A DNA stretch of 53,092 nt. Source: a virus. A program made the position numbers and the translations under genes. The notes under the pieces were generated by a model, which saw nothing but the letters and a program-made list of their open reading frames with translations, had not been told where the DNA came from and did no database searches. Position 1 is the first letter of the stretch, and every line of letters starts with the position of its first letter. Positions 28,081 through 35,758 of the stretch are shown piece by piece. The stretch spans positions 1 through 53,092 of the IMG/VR virus record IMGVR_UViG_3300033149_001838; one strand, given 5' to 3'.

Positions 28081-29049
28081 CTATTCCATCGTTTCATTTA
28101 TTAATTGATTTAAAATAGCTACATCTTTTTCAATAACATCATTAAGATTATTGAAGTATCCTGCATCATCTAAACTCTGAATAAACATAGTCACATCAGC
28201 TATAATTAACTCAGCAGATATAGCTCTATAATCCCCAGGTACTTTTCTGAAAGTTGTTGGTACATTAAGTCTATTTTCTGTTTCACAATGTCTCTCCTTT
28301 TCATGCCCAATAATATAAGAGGGACATCCAGATAAAAGAGATACGTGAGTTCCACCAGACTGACTACTTATACTACATACTGAACTATTCAGATACTGGA
28401 TAACTTTGTCTGTTTTATCCTCTTTGTTATATTTAATTAAATTAACTACATTCTTATCTTCGTAGTCTTCCAGACATGCACCATTAGGAGTACCAGCCAA
28501 TACAACTAGAAAAGTCTTTTTTAACTGATCAACTACTTCTCTCCATACTGATACAGGCACATTTCTTTGAGAAGCCCTTTCTCTACGTCTAGGCAAAATG
28601 GTTATAATAGGTCTATCACTATGAATAAGCTCAGTAGTATACTTACAAAATAATTGTAACTTTTTATCAATAGAATAATTACACCCTCTTGGAGGCCATA
28701 TCTCTATTGCTTTATCTATATTATAAAATTGCCTAAAATAGTCTATCAAATTAGTATACACATCTGGAGGAGTTAGACCACCAGGAGGACCCCCAGACAC
28801 AGGTGCTTCAAAGCAGTCTCTCTCTAAGTTTAATTGGTGAAACCACTCAGGTAGACCTATTGTGATATGGATAAAATCTTGCACAAATACATGTTTATCA
28901 AGATCAGTCATTAGAAGGAATTTATGATCTGGATATTTTTTCTTCTTTAAGAATCTGAGCCGTGCTTGCCATCTTTGAAGAAACCACCCAAATTCCCCGA
29001 TAAAAAAACTGACAACAGCAGGCTCATCAATGTATATATTGTTTTCCAT
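28081..29049 (-). CDS. Glycosyltransferase-like protein (GT-B, possibly GT9-related)
   Basis: A 322-residue protein. The C-terminal half reads PIITILPRRRERASQRNVPV, FLVVLAGTPNG, VNLIKYNKEDKTDKVIQYLN and CSISSQSGGTHVSLLSGCPSYIIG, as expected of the donor-binding domain of GT9 or other GT-B enzymes. The N-terminal domain (SFFIGEFGWFLQRWQARLRF) is unfamiliar. It is the first sugar gene after the signal-peptide fibre, beginning about 55 bases from it. Confidence 0.6.
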   Translation of the reverse strand: MENNIYIDEPAVVSFFIGEFGWFLQRWQARLRFLKKKKYPDHKFLLMTDLDKHVFVQDFIHITIGLPEWFHQLNLERDCFEAPVSGGPPGGLTPPDVYTNLIDYFRQFYNIDKAIEIWPPRGCNYSIDKKLQLFCKYTTELIHSDRPIITILPRRRERASQRNVPVSVWREVVDQLKKTFLVVLAGTPNGACLEDYEDKNVVNLIKYNKEDKTDKVIQYLNSSVCSISSQSGGTHVSLLSGCPSYIIGHEKERHCETENRLNVPTTFRKVPGDYRAISAELIIADVTMFIQSLDDAGYFNNLNDVIEKDVAILNQLINETME

Positions 29050-29104
29050 CTATTCCCTTGTATTTACACAATGTCTTAAAAGTTATTATCTGCACTCACG
29101 TTAT

Positions 29105-30358
29105 CTAATATCCTCCTGTTAAGGGGGAGCGTTTCCATACACCACTCGCTGTACATATGTAGATATAACTAGCATCCCAGGCAATTTCCCCAGTCGTGCA
29201 AGCATCTGAAGATCCTGGAGACTGGGATGTGGCTACAATGATGGAGTCCGAAGATGTTTTTATAGTACCATTAACGTCAAGTTCGTAACCAGGATCGGTT
29301 GTTGCAATACCGATGTTGCCTGCACTGTCTACATAAACACCACTTGTTCCACCCTCTCCCACTAATTGTCCAGTTCCCAAATCAATATTCGCCCCACTCA
29401 TGACGAGATCACCCGTCATCGTGTCACCATCTATGTTGACATAAGTATTATTAAATATCTCTGTGTTCACTGGTATCTGCCAGTGAGAAGCTGAATCACC
29501 TTCATAGTACAACGTAACACTAGGAGCATTTCCTCCACCGGACACATTGGCGTGAATTTTACCAACGACATAGCTATCACTCGCTATATCGTGGTCAGCC
29601 GACAACGTTAGTGGAATAATATACGAGCTCTTTCCACTCGTTATCTCGTTACTGACAACGGAAGTTCCGATCACAACCTCTGAATCATCATTTTTTCTCT
29701 CGACGAGTTTCCAATATAATCTCAGTATCTTTGTACCCGAAGTTTTCTCAGCATAGATCCGCCAATTGTATACCCCAAGTAGCAACTTATCCGGCTCATT
29801 AGTGTTAGGAGCGATCCAGCCTTGGATATAGTCATCATCTGACAAACTTGTTCCGCTGACACTTTGTTCCCCACCGCCCGGAGCAGAAGAGGCACATAGC
29901 TTGTAGTCTGACTCTCCAGAAGCAGTGTTAAGCATGTAATACCTTGCTCCCAGTGCTGTAACTGCCTCATCTACATATTTTTTGTCCGTCAAGTGATATA
30001 AGCCAGTTATACTTCTACTACTATCATACGCCACAACTCCACTGCCATCGTCTGACAGAGCCGAGTCTTCAAGCCCACTTGATCCCATTCTTGGGATACT
30101 ATTCTCAGTGATAGGAGTACCACTAGTAGTAATTATAGCACTATCCCCCCAATAGAGAGTCCCACTACTATTGTACAATCTATTTGTAGTACTAGACGGA
30201 GTGTAGTCACTTATAGGTATTGCTCCTATCTCACCGTCTGGTGTTAAAAGTAATTCTAGAGCCTTTATGGCTTTAGTAGAAAAAACATTTGAGCTGTAAG
30301 CATAAGTACTAGTTATACTTAAAACAGTACAGATTAGGATGAAAAACAGCTTTTTCAT
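29105..30358 (-). CDS. Fibre-like surface protein with an N-terminal signal peptide
   Basis: A 417-residue protein that starts with a textbook signal peptide: MKKLFFILICTVLSIT, then STYAYSS with likely cleavage after AYA. The mature part is beta-rich, with tail-fibre pieces YVDEAVTALGARYYM, VNIDGDTMTGDLVMSGANI and GNIGIATTDPGYELDVNGT, found in many phage fibres and in bacterial surface proteins. No transmembrane anchor is seen. Phage structural proteins normally lack signal peptides, so export to the envelope is likely. A GAGGTG ribosome site supports the start. Its coding DNA is visibly richer in G and C than the neighbouring sugar genes, suggesting separate acquisition. Confidence 0.75.
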   Translation of the reverse strand: MKKLFFILICTVLSITSTYAYSSNVFSTKAIKALELLLTPDGEIGAIPISDYTPSSTTNRLYNSSGTLYWGDSAIITTSGTPITENSIPRMGSSGLEDSALSDDGSGVVAYDSSRSITGLYHLTDKKYVDEAVTALGARYYMLNTASGESDYKLCASSAPGGGEQSVSGTSLSDDDYIQGWIAPNTNEPDKLLLGVYNWRIYAEKTSGTKILRLYWKLVERKNDDSEVVIGTSVVSNEITSGKSSYIIPLTLSADHDIASDSYVVGKIHANVSGGGNAPSVTLYYEGDSASHWQIPVNTEIFNNTYVNIDGDTMTGDLVMSGANIDLGTGQLVGEGGTSGVYVDSAGNIGIATTDPGYELDVNGTIKTSSDSIIVATSQSPGSSDACTTGEIAWDASYIYICTASGVWKRSPLTGGY

Positions 30359-30372
30359 ACAGCTACACCTCT

Positions 30373-30750
30373 TTATTTATATTCTGTTACACAAACACCA
30401 GCATAAAATATATTTGGAGTGGCAGAATTATTAACCTTAACTCCCACTCTTATCTCTTTAAACACTTCTGTAACATTAACCAACTGATCAATAGTATCAG
30501 CAGTTGTGATAGAGTTTGAATACACTTCGGCCCACCGGTCCATTGGGTCAAATCGACCTTCAACTCTGAGATACAATGTAGTTGCAGATAGGGTAGCAGC
30601 ACAGTACTGGACAAGTACGGAATCTGATTTACATGTTACAACTCCTGCTTCAGAATCTGTATCACCATCACTGTTGTATATATAATTAGACGTGGCAGTT
30701 ATATCAGTTCCATTAAAGAACCATCTGCCGGACTGGGATTGTACACTCAC
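30373..30750 (-). CDS. Small beta-rich protein, putative surface or decoration protein
   Basis: A 125-residue protein, mainly beta, with GRWFFNGTDITATSNYIY and ATTLYLRVEGRFDPMDRW, the look of a virion surface or fibre-head protein. The start is GTG, nine bases after AAGGAG. It lies 14 bases before the signal-peptide fibre and could form part of the same structure. No family recognised. Confidence 0.55.
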   Translation of the reverse strand: MSVQSQSGRWFFNGTDITATSNYIYNSDGDTDSEAGVVTCKSDSVLVQYCAATLSATTLYLRVEGRFDPMDRWAEVYSNSITTADTIDQLVNVTEVFKEIRVGVKVNNSATPNIFYAGVCVTEYK

Positions 30751-30870
30751 GAGGAATCACTCCTTTATTATTTAGATATCTTCCACATCAGCATCAGCAT
30801 CAGATTTAGCAGCAGGAATTCAGCAAGTATGGAAAAGTGATTTTTATAGAAAAGAATTTTGGAAGGAAAT
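30751..30870 (-). other. Intergenic stretch with a remnant of a C-terminal coding tail
   Basis: No gene. On the minus strand an in-frame piece reads IPAAK-SDADADVEDI-stop and is preceded by a TGA, with a GCTGAT triplet repeat inside. Acidic tails like this end many phage proteins, so this may be what remains of a deleted gene. The ribosome site for the next gene is at its end. Confidence 0.3.
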
Positions 30871-31407
30871 TTATTTTTGTTTTCTTAGTATCCACTCCTT
30901 TGGTCTAGTAGCAGTGGCCTGTTTCACAGTTTCAACTACAAAATTATACTTAGTTACTAGTATTTCTGCTATATTAAGGTCTTTAATCTTTAATGAATCA
31001 AACTTACTTTTACGCTCAGCTTCCCTTTCAGCAGTAACTATCACAGCTTTCTGCTGTAAATTTATCGGAAGTGGATCTCCTCTTTTATAGCTCTTGATTA
31101 ATGCTCTCAACTCACCTTCTTTCATACCTACATCTTCCAGAAATTGATGTAATGTAACTATCTCTTTTTTGGGTTTAAATATCTCTTTACTCTGTTCCTT
31201 TTTAGTTATTGTAGTTTTGGGTTTAGCTGTAAGAACCTTCTCTTTTATTTTACCCAGTTTAACCTGTTCCTCTATAAACTCTAGATACTCCTGCGGAACT
31301 TTGTATTCTTTAGTATATTCAATCCAACTCATACTATGAGATTTAACATGGTTTAAGAGGCTTTTATAAGGTTTCTTACATATTTCACAAACTATGGTAT
31401 TGGTCAT
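30871..31407 (-). CDS. ROS/MucR-type zinc finger protein
   Basis: A 178-residue protein with an N-terminal zinc finger CEICKKPYKSLLNHVKSHSMSWIEYTKEY, where C-x2-C-x9-H-x3-H matches the ROS/MucR finger and is followed by the typical SxxEYxxxY helix. The middle is Lys-rich and disordered; the C-terminal ~90 residues are helical (FLEDVGMKEGELRALIKSYK). Family members bind DNA. Here it sits between capsid and fibre genes, so a regulator or packaged DNA-binding protein is possible. Confidence 0.65.
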   Translation of the reverse strand: MTNTIVCEICKKPYKSLLNHVKSHSMSWIEYTKEYKVPQEYLEFIEEQVKLGKIKEKVLTAKPKTTITKKEQSKEIFKPKKEIVTLHQFLEDVGMKEGELRALIKSYKRGDPLPINLQQKAVIVTAEREAERKSKFDSLKIKDLNIAEILVTKYNFVVETVKQATATRPKEWILRKQK

Positions 31408-31754
31408 TATTTAACTCCCCATTTCTTAAATTGATCCATCAATGGTTTATTAGTGTCTATATACAGGTCTTTGTAATCATCCTCATTACCATATGCTGAG
31501 TTAATATCATTTCTATAATTTTTTAAAGCTTCGGAAGATTTAGCAAACGTGCCATACAGGTCATCCCCATGTTGCCATTTAAAGGCCCTTTGCATGTCCT
31601 TGGACGTAGTAGGAACTACATCCCTAGGAAGTCTAGGAATAGCATCTCCAGAGATAACAGCACCGGTCTCCAAATCACGATCTGGATAATAGTCATCCTC
31701 TGGTTTTATATCCTGTCTGTCAATACTACTCTTTGTTCTTGTACTTAGACCCAC
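31407..31754 (-). CDS. Unknown acidic protein, 115 residues
   Basis: A 115-residue hydrophilic protein (DIKPEDDYYPDRDLETG, NEDDYKDLYIDTNKPLMDQFKKWG) with no recognisable domain. It overlaps the zinc-ribbon gene upstream by 29 bases and abuts the ROS-type gene downstream. Probably disordered in part. Confidence 0.55.
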   Translation of the reverse strand: MGLSTRTKSSIDRQDIKPEDDYYPDRDLETGAVISGDAIPRLPRDVVPTTSKDMQRAFKWQHGDDLYGTFAKSSEALKNYRNDINSAYGNEDDYKDLYIDTNKPLMDQFKKWGVK

Positions 31755-31965
31755 GTTTCTTCATCTCCCTAGCTTTATTTAGCTGTGAGCAAGTAGGACA
31801 TGTCTGTGTTTCAAGCCTATCATACTCCCTCAACTTACGCCACTCTGTAAGACCTTCTCTACCACATTGATCACAGACATAAATTACCCTGGCTGCTAAA
31901 TACCCTTTCTTACCTAGAAATTCTAATGGTATTTCAGCACCACGAATATAAGCTTTAGTAATCAT
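31726..31965 (-). CDS. Small zinc-ribbon protein related to the N-terminus of the nearby EDxHD endonuclease
   Basis: A 79-residue protein with CDQCG and CPTC (C-x2-C ... C-x2-C) for one zinc. Its first 55 residues match the N-terminus of the endonuclease encoded at 32317-33864: both start MI-x-KA, then G-x-EI, then IY-x-CD-x-CG-x-E, T-x-W, R-x-E-x-Q-x-C-x2-C. So either the nuclease captured this domain or this gene is a nuclease fragment. The tail is basic. Confidence 0.65.
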   Translation of the reverse strand: MITKAYIRGAEIPLEFLGKKGYLAARVIYVCDQCGREGLTEWRKLREYDRLETQTCPTCSQLNKAREMKKRGSKYKNKE

Positions 31966-31983
31966 TTTATCCTACTCCGAATA

Positions 31984-32310
31984 TTACAGTAAATTAGTAG
32001 CAACAGAAGAACTAGTATACACCCAACAAGTTCCTCCTTCATTGAGATACAATGATCCAGGAAGACTGGCTGCGGTAACTAGAGCAGTAGCAGCAGCAAC
32101 TACACTTGCAGAATTCTCTGTTACACCACCACTAAAGATATATCTATCCCCTACTTTAGTATAGTTAGTTGCCCTAACCGTAGTACCATTAACAGTTGTA
32201 CCGGTAACCGTAGTACCAGTAACAGTTGTACACTCAATAGAATCAAAGTTACTAATAGTTTCAGTACCCTCTTTTCCTTTTAAATTACTAGCATAATGAC
32301 TATCACCCAT
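31984..32310 (-). CDS. Small Thr/Val-repeat protein, probable virion surface protein
   Basis: A 108-residue protein. Residues ~28-45 are a short tandem repeat of TTVTG/TTVNG/TTVRA units, reflecting a 15-base DNA repeat near 32175-32235, followed by KVGDRYIFSGG and a beta-like C-terminus. Such repeats with a KVG-x-RYIFSGG end occur in phage fibres and decoration proteins. It follows the EDxHD endonuclease and is the first gene after the capsid block. Confidence 0.5.
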   Translation of the reverse strand: MGDSHYASNLKGKEGTETISNFDSIECTTVTGTTVTGTTVNGTTVRATNYTKVGDRYIFSGGVTENSASVVAAATALVTAASLPGSLYLNEGGTCWVYTSSSVATNLL

Positions 32311-32316
32311 TTAGAC

Positions 32317-33864
32317 TCACCCCTTTAAATTATTATTGGTAACATTCCACACCCAAACTGTGTTACCACAATCAAATATTCTTGTAAAATTGTTGTCATA
32401 CATATTTTGTACTTCAGTTTTGTCGGCATCAAAAAATTCCAATTTCTTCTTTAAAACAGACTTACGAAAATTATATCGGTGTAATCTATTATTATCCACA
32501 ATATACCAATAATTAGGATTACTATTATGAGACTTTCTAAAACCTAACTTGGTATAGAATGCATCTCCCGACCATCTTCTATCAGAATAAGTTATAATGT
32601 TATCTGGCCTCCAATTTCTAACAAAGTACATAAATAACTTAGAAGCAATACCAGGAATAATATAATCTGAGTGAGAGACAAATCTATTTAACTCCCACTC
32701 ATGCTTACTCTTACGGCTCAAATTGGGTTTACCAAAAGTCATTACGGATACTAACTTATCCTCATAGAAGGCTCCTAATTTTATACTTGCAGAATCTTTA
32801 CCTTGTATGTGATGTTGATCTAAGAATTCATTTTTAATTTTAGCAGGAATCTCACAGATCTTACATTTTCTAGCATGGATTCTTTCGGCATCAGATATAC
32901 CTAATTTATAAAATAATCTGGATAAAACTATGGAACTCTTATTATACCATTCATCTTCAAAGATGGTAATTAAGTTATATCCTGCTTTGTTGCACTGTTC
33001 CAATTTATCCAAATGATAATATTTATTCTTCCCTTGAGCTTCACTATGCCAGAATAAGCCACAATACTCTATTGCTGTCTTCTTAGAGGGAATAACTATG
33101 TCAAGTTCTAACGGCCCAATTAATTCTCTGTCACCTGATATAGCATCTGGGAAATGTTCCTGTATTATGCCAAATATTTCTAATTCAGCTCTAGATTTGT
33201 GATGAGAACAATAGGGACATCTGTGTCCCTGCTGAAATGAATTCCATTTAATTTGATACTCATGTCCATTTTCACATTCCACCAATAGTTTAGTTTTGTT
33301 ATTTTTATATTCTGTAGAAATAAGTTTAGTATTACTTTCTTTAAACGCAGCTAATATGGTTTCCAATGTCTGTCTCTTATTAATAGCATTTTCTTTATAA
33401 CTACATAAAAGACACCTACTACCTCTCTGCCAGCTAGACCACGTAATGTAATACTTATGTCCATTAGGACATATGAAGTCTAGTTTCTGCATCCTATGTT
33501 TATACTCTGTAGTTAAAAGAGTATAACCTTCATCTGAAAAAGACTTCTTAATTAAATCAAGATTAAGTCTGGTTTTCTTCTGTGTATCAGATTTATGGTG
33601 CTTATCGGCTAACTCTTTAACTTTCATAGGATTATCAGCACCATATTTTTTAACACAAGTAGCCTTACGCTTCTCTATAACATTATCCCGTTTAATAGTA
33701 CATTTTCTACAATATTGTTTTTCTATCCTGTTCTTACGTTTAAGAGCATACCAGGAAGTTTGCTGTTCACTCCCACAATCATCACACTTATAGATAATCC
33801 TTACATTCCCAACTAAATTATCAATTGCAATCTCTTTCCCGTTCTTAAAAGCTTTTACTATCAT
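32317..33864 (-). CDS. EDxHD (Vsr-like) homing endonuclease with zinc-ribbon repeats
   Basis: A 515-residue free-standing homing endonuclease. Residues ~1-60 are a zinc ribbon (CDDCG, CRKC), ~104-158 and ~163-222 two repeats of the same GH/CPxC zinc module found in the HNH enzymes, and ~225-310 the nuclease: GPLELDIVIPSKKTAIEYCG, LFWHSE, YYHLDKLEQC, IFEDEW. The E-x-D ... E-Y ... H ... D pattern is that of the I-Bth0305I/EDxHD group. The C-terminal part (~320-515) resembles an acetyltransferase-like or DNA-binding extension and is not assigned. I choose ATG 33864: it follows AGGAGG, lies after the leader RNA and aligns with the small paralogue at 31965. The longer ORF from 33969 would read through the RNA. 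Confidence 0.85.
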   Translation of the reverse strand: MIVKAFKNGKEIAIDNLVGNVRIIYKCDDCGSEQQTSWYALKRKNRIEKQYCRKCTIKRDNVIEKRKATCVKKYGADNPMKVKELADKHHKSDTQKKTRLNLDLIKKSFSDEGYTLLTTEYKHRMQKLDFICPNGHKYYITWSSWQRGSRCLLCSYKENAINKRQTLETILAAFKESNTKLISTEYKNNKTKLLVECENGHEYQIKWNSFQQGHRCPYCSHHKSRAELEIFGIIQEHFPDAISGDRELIGPLELDIVIPSKKTAIEYCGLFWHSEAQGKNKYYHLDKLEQCNKAGYNLITIFEDEWYNKSSIVLSRLFYKLGISDAERIHARKCKICEIPAKIKNEFLDQHHIQGKDSASIKLGAFYEDKLVSVMTFGKPNLSRKSKHEWELNRFVSHSDYIIPGIASKLFMYFVRNWRPDNIITYSDRRWSGDAFYTKLGFRKSHNSNPNYWYIVDNNRLHRYNFRKSVLKKKLEFFDADKTEVQNMYDNNFTRIFDCGNTVWVWNVTNNNLKG

Positions 33865-33873
33865 GGTCTTTAC

Positions 33874-33943
33874 CCTCCTATCAGGATTAAGTGGTGGGGG
33901 TGGATAGGCACCCCCTACAGAGTTGGCCGAACTCTTACCACTT
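33874..33943 (-). promoter_or_regulatory. Structured leader RNA, copy C: three-way junction with pseudoknot
   Basis: Minus strand: outer stem AAGUGGU with ACCACUU (ends 33943 and 33889), hairpin 1 AGAGU-UCGGCCA-ACUCU, hairpin 2 GGGGGUG-CCUAUC-CACCCCC. The loop CCUAUC (33908-33903) pairs with GAUAGG (33882-33877), overlapping AGGAGG at 33879-33874. Relative to copies B and D one loop base change is matched by a change in its partner. It precedes a nuclease of a different family. Confidence 0.82.
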
Positions 33944-33957
33944 TCATTTATGCCTAT

Positions 33958-33986
33958 ATTATACCACAAATAGACCTAAATGTCAA
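33958..33986 (-). promoter_or_regulatory. Consensus sigma70 promoter for the EDxHD endonuclease gene
   Basis: TTGACA (33986-33981), 17 bp, TATAAT (33963-33958) on the minus strand. The 50 bp at 33977-34026 are identical to 50953-51002 in front of the 50.9-kb gene, so this is a dispersed repeat as well as a promoter. Confidence 0.85.
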
Positions 33987-34038
33987 GTAAAAAATGATGT
34001 TAACTAAAAATATTCCTAAATAATTTAACTAGACTTTT

Positions 34039-34086
34039 GGCAAGGAGAAACAGAAGAAAAAATAACTAACTCTATTCCTCCTTGCC
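34039..34086 (-). terminator. Probable terminator between capsid gene and endonuclease promoter
   Basis: On the minus strand GGCAAGGAG (34086-34078) pairs with CTCCTTGCC (34047-34039) over a 30-base loop, followed by AAAAGTCTAGTTAAATT. A related hairpin stands at the same place before the promoter at 36.9 kb. The long loop and weak U-tract make termination likely but not certain. Confidence 0.5.
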
Positions 34087-34116
34087 TATTGGTTAATTGT
34101 TAAATATAACAATAGC

Positions 34117-35079
34117 TTACGAAGAAGCTATGTTACAAGCATACCAGTAACGCCAGTTAACTACCGCTCCACCGAACCGTGTGAAAATAGATGAAAAGTA
34201 GTCTTTACTGGTCTCGTCCTGCCAAAAATCCAACTCAATATCCATTCGATCAGTAGCCATAAGGCCCATCTTACGAACTCCCAAGAACCAACTGTCCGTA
34301 TCAGTCAGGTAATGCCATTGCACCGGAGTGACAATGGATCTCAACACATTAACATCATTATCCTGACTTCCGGGAATCAGCGCACTGTTGAGAATAGTAT
34401 CAGCAGTGAACCTCAATGCCGGAGGAATCAAGAGAGTATCGGGAGTTATAGCAATCTTCTCCCCTCTCTCATCCCTGTTATTAGTAGTGGTAAACGTAGT
34501 ATAGGTAGTCTGGAGATTAGCCGCAGACAGTGCCCTACTAGATGTATAATTAGCATACGTGTTACCAACCTTATCTGGATGAGCCGTACTAAAGAACGGC
34601 TGCCCGTCATAGATCTTATTTCCTGACGGGTCGGTCACAACTTCAGTTATGGTGTTGTTAAACACAGCATGACCAGCAATCATAGCTCCCTGGTTGAAAA
34701 ACTTAGCATAGAACTTTTCCTTAGTTATAGGAAGCATCCTACCCCAAGTACCAACGGTAGACTGGAGCATATTGCCCACTTTCTGAGCATCTGAAACAGT
34801 CTCATAACTCATACGAACGATCCTACCAAATGACCTATTCTTACAAACTATCGTATAGGACTCAATGGGGGTGTCCGGCTGCATATCTTCCCCTTCAGGT
34901 TTTTCCAGCAATTCCCCAAGACCAATAGCCGAACTGAATTGTTCATAAGCCGCATCTGAAGGAACTATCTCGAATATATCCTCGTATACGGGAGGAATCT
35001 CAGGATAAGCCTCCCAGAAGTACGAATACATGTCTTTTTTCATCGCTTCGGTAAACTGCGATCTCATTACACCTGCCAT
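34117..35079 (-). CDS. Major capsid protein, Mu gpT-like
   Basis: A 320-residue capsid subunit. Features of the Mu gpT group: a helical N-terminus (FTEAMKKDMYSYFWEAYPEIPPVYEDIFE), RSFGRIVRMSYETVSDAQKVGNML, HAVFNN, GQPFFSTAHPDKVGNTYANYTS, the DTLLIPPALRFTADTILNS strand and GLMATDRMDIELDFWQDE. These build the HK97 fold. The decoration protein gene is 16 bases upstream, as usual. The DNA here is richer in G and C than the region average, as expected for a strongly expressed gene. Confidence 0.9.
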   Translation of the reverse strand: MAGVMRSQFTEAMKKDMYSYFWEAYPEIPPVYEDIFEIVPSDAAYEQFSSAIGLGELLEKPEGEDMQPDTPIESYTIVCKNRSFGRIVRMSYETVSDAQKVGNMLQSTVGTWGRMLPITKEKFYAKFFNQGAMIAGHAVFNNTITEVVTDPSGNKIYDGQPFFSTAHPDKVGNTYANYTSSRALSAANLQTTYTTFTTTNNRDERGEKIAITPDTLLIPPALRFTADTILNSALIPGSQDNDVNVLRSIVTPVQWHYLTDTDSWFLGVRKMGLMATDRMDIELDFWQDETSKDYFSSIFTRFGGAVVNWRYWYACNIASS

Positions 35080-35095
35080 ATGTTCTCACCTCCCC

Positions 35096-35563
35096 TTATA
35101 CATTCTGCCAATAAGACGGTTTCACCTTAACAAGCACCGTATCATTGGTATCATCATAGTCAACAACAGTAAGCATCTCAGTAGATGCAGTGTTTCCTAT
35201 GTCAGCTTTCTGCACTCCAGAGTCGACAACAACAGCCGCTCCTTTGCCAACGGATGTAGCTGTCAGAGACGTATCCTTACAGGGAAGCTCAAACACACCA
35301 TTAGCTAGGTCATAAATTACAAAGACCTTATCTGCTTTGGCTGTAGAACTGGAAGCCCAATAGGACTGCCCAGAATCATCTTTGGGGGTTACAGCCCACC
35401 CCATTATCGTAGTAGCTGAGTTGCAATCTGCCAGAGTAACTGCACCAGCAGAGTCCATGTATACAAATTTTCCTCCTCTACGATAAAAGGTCTGACTTGC
35501 AGCAACTGGGTACTCTCGGCCCTTGCCAGACCCTTCTCTCATGCCGTATCGAATTTCGGCCAT
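35096..35563 (-). CDS. Capsid decoration protein
   Basis: A 155-residue beta-rich protein immediately upstream of the capsid gene. It has GKGREYPVAASQTFYRRGGKFVYMD, TIMGWAVTPKD, KVFVIYDLANGVFELP and a C-terminal DTNDTVLVKVKPSYWQ, like DUF2190-type or other decoration proteins that cap the capsid surface. It has its own leader of 195 bases with a likely promoter. Confidence 0.75.
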   Translation of the reverse strand: MAEIRYGMREGSGKGREYPVAASQTFYRRGGKFVYMDSAGAVTLADCNSATTIMGWAVTPKDDSGQSYWASSSTAKADKVFVIYDLANGVFELPCKDTSLTATSVGKGAAVVVDSGVQKADIGNTASTEMLTVVDYDDTNDTVLVKVKPSYWQNV

Positions 35564-35758
35564 ATTTATTCACCTTCCTTTACTGAGCATTATAGCTCTT
35601 AGTATATTTTTGGGCAAGACCATCCAGTCTACCACTTTCTTCAACAGTTTCGATACCTTACATTGGTGCCCTATTAATTTCAGGTATCAGGTTAACTCAT
35701 CCGAGCAAATAATCTGCTGTATAAATGTATTAAGAATACACTTGTATAGAAGATTATT
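35564..35758 (-). other. Leader of the capsid operon
   Basis: A 195-base gene-free stretch between an HNH endonuclease and the decoration gene. It carries a likely promoter near 35590-35617 and a ribosome site (AAGGAAGGTG). The end of the endonuclease gene at 35759-35785 contains a CCCTGCCAAAAGTCTAG piece that also occurs next to the other cassette promoters. Confidence 0.5.
35589..35617 (-). promoter_or_regulatory. Probable sigma70 promoter for decoration and capsid genes
   Basis: Minus strand TTGCCC (35617-35612), 17 bp, TATAAT (35594-35589). The start of transcription would be ~20 bases before the ATG of the decoration gene, leaving a short leader with AAGGAAGG. The -35 matches consensus at four of six positions. 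Confidence 0.55.

Noticed and set aside
33865-33969. Start of the EDxHD endonuclease at 33969
   Set aside because: The extra N-terminus would be translated from the leader RNA itself; ATG 33864 has AGGAGG and matches the small paralogue.
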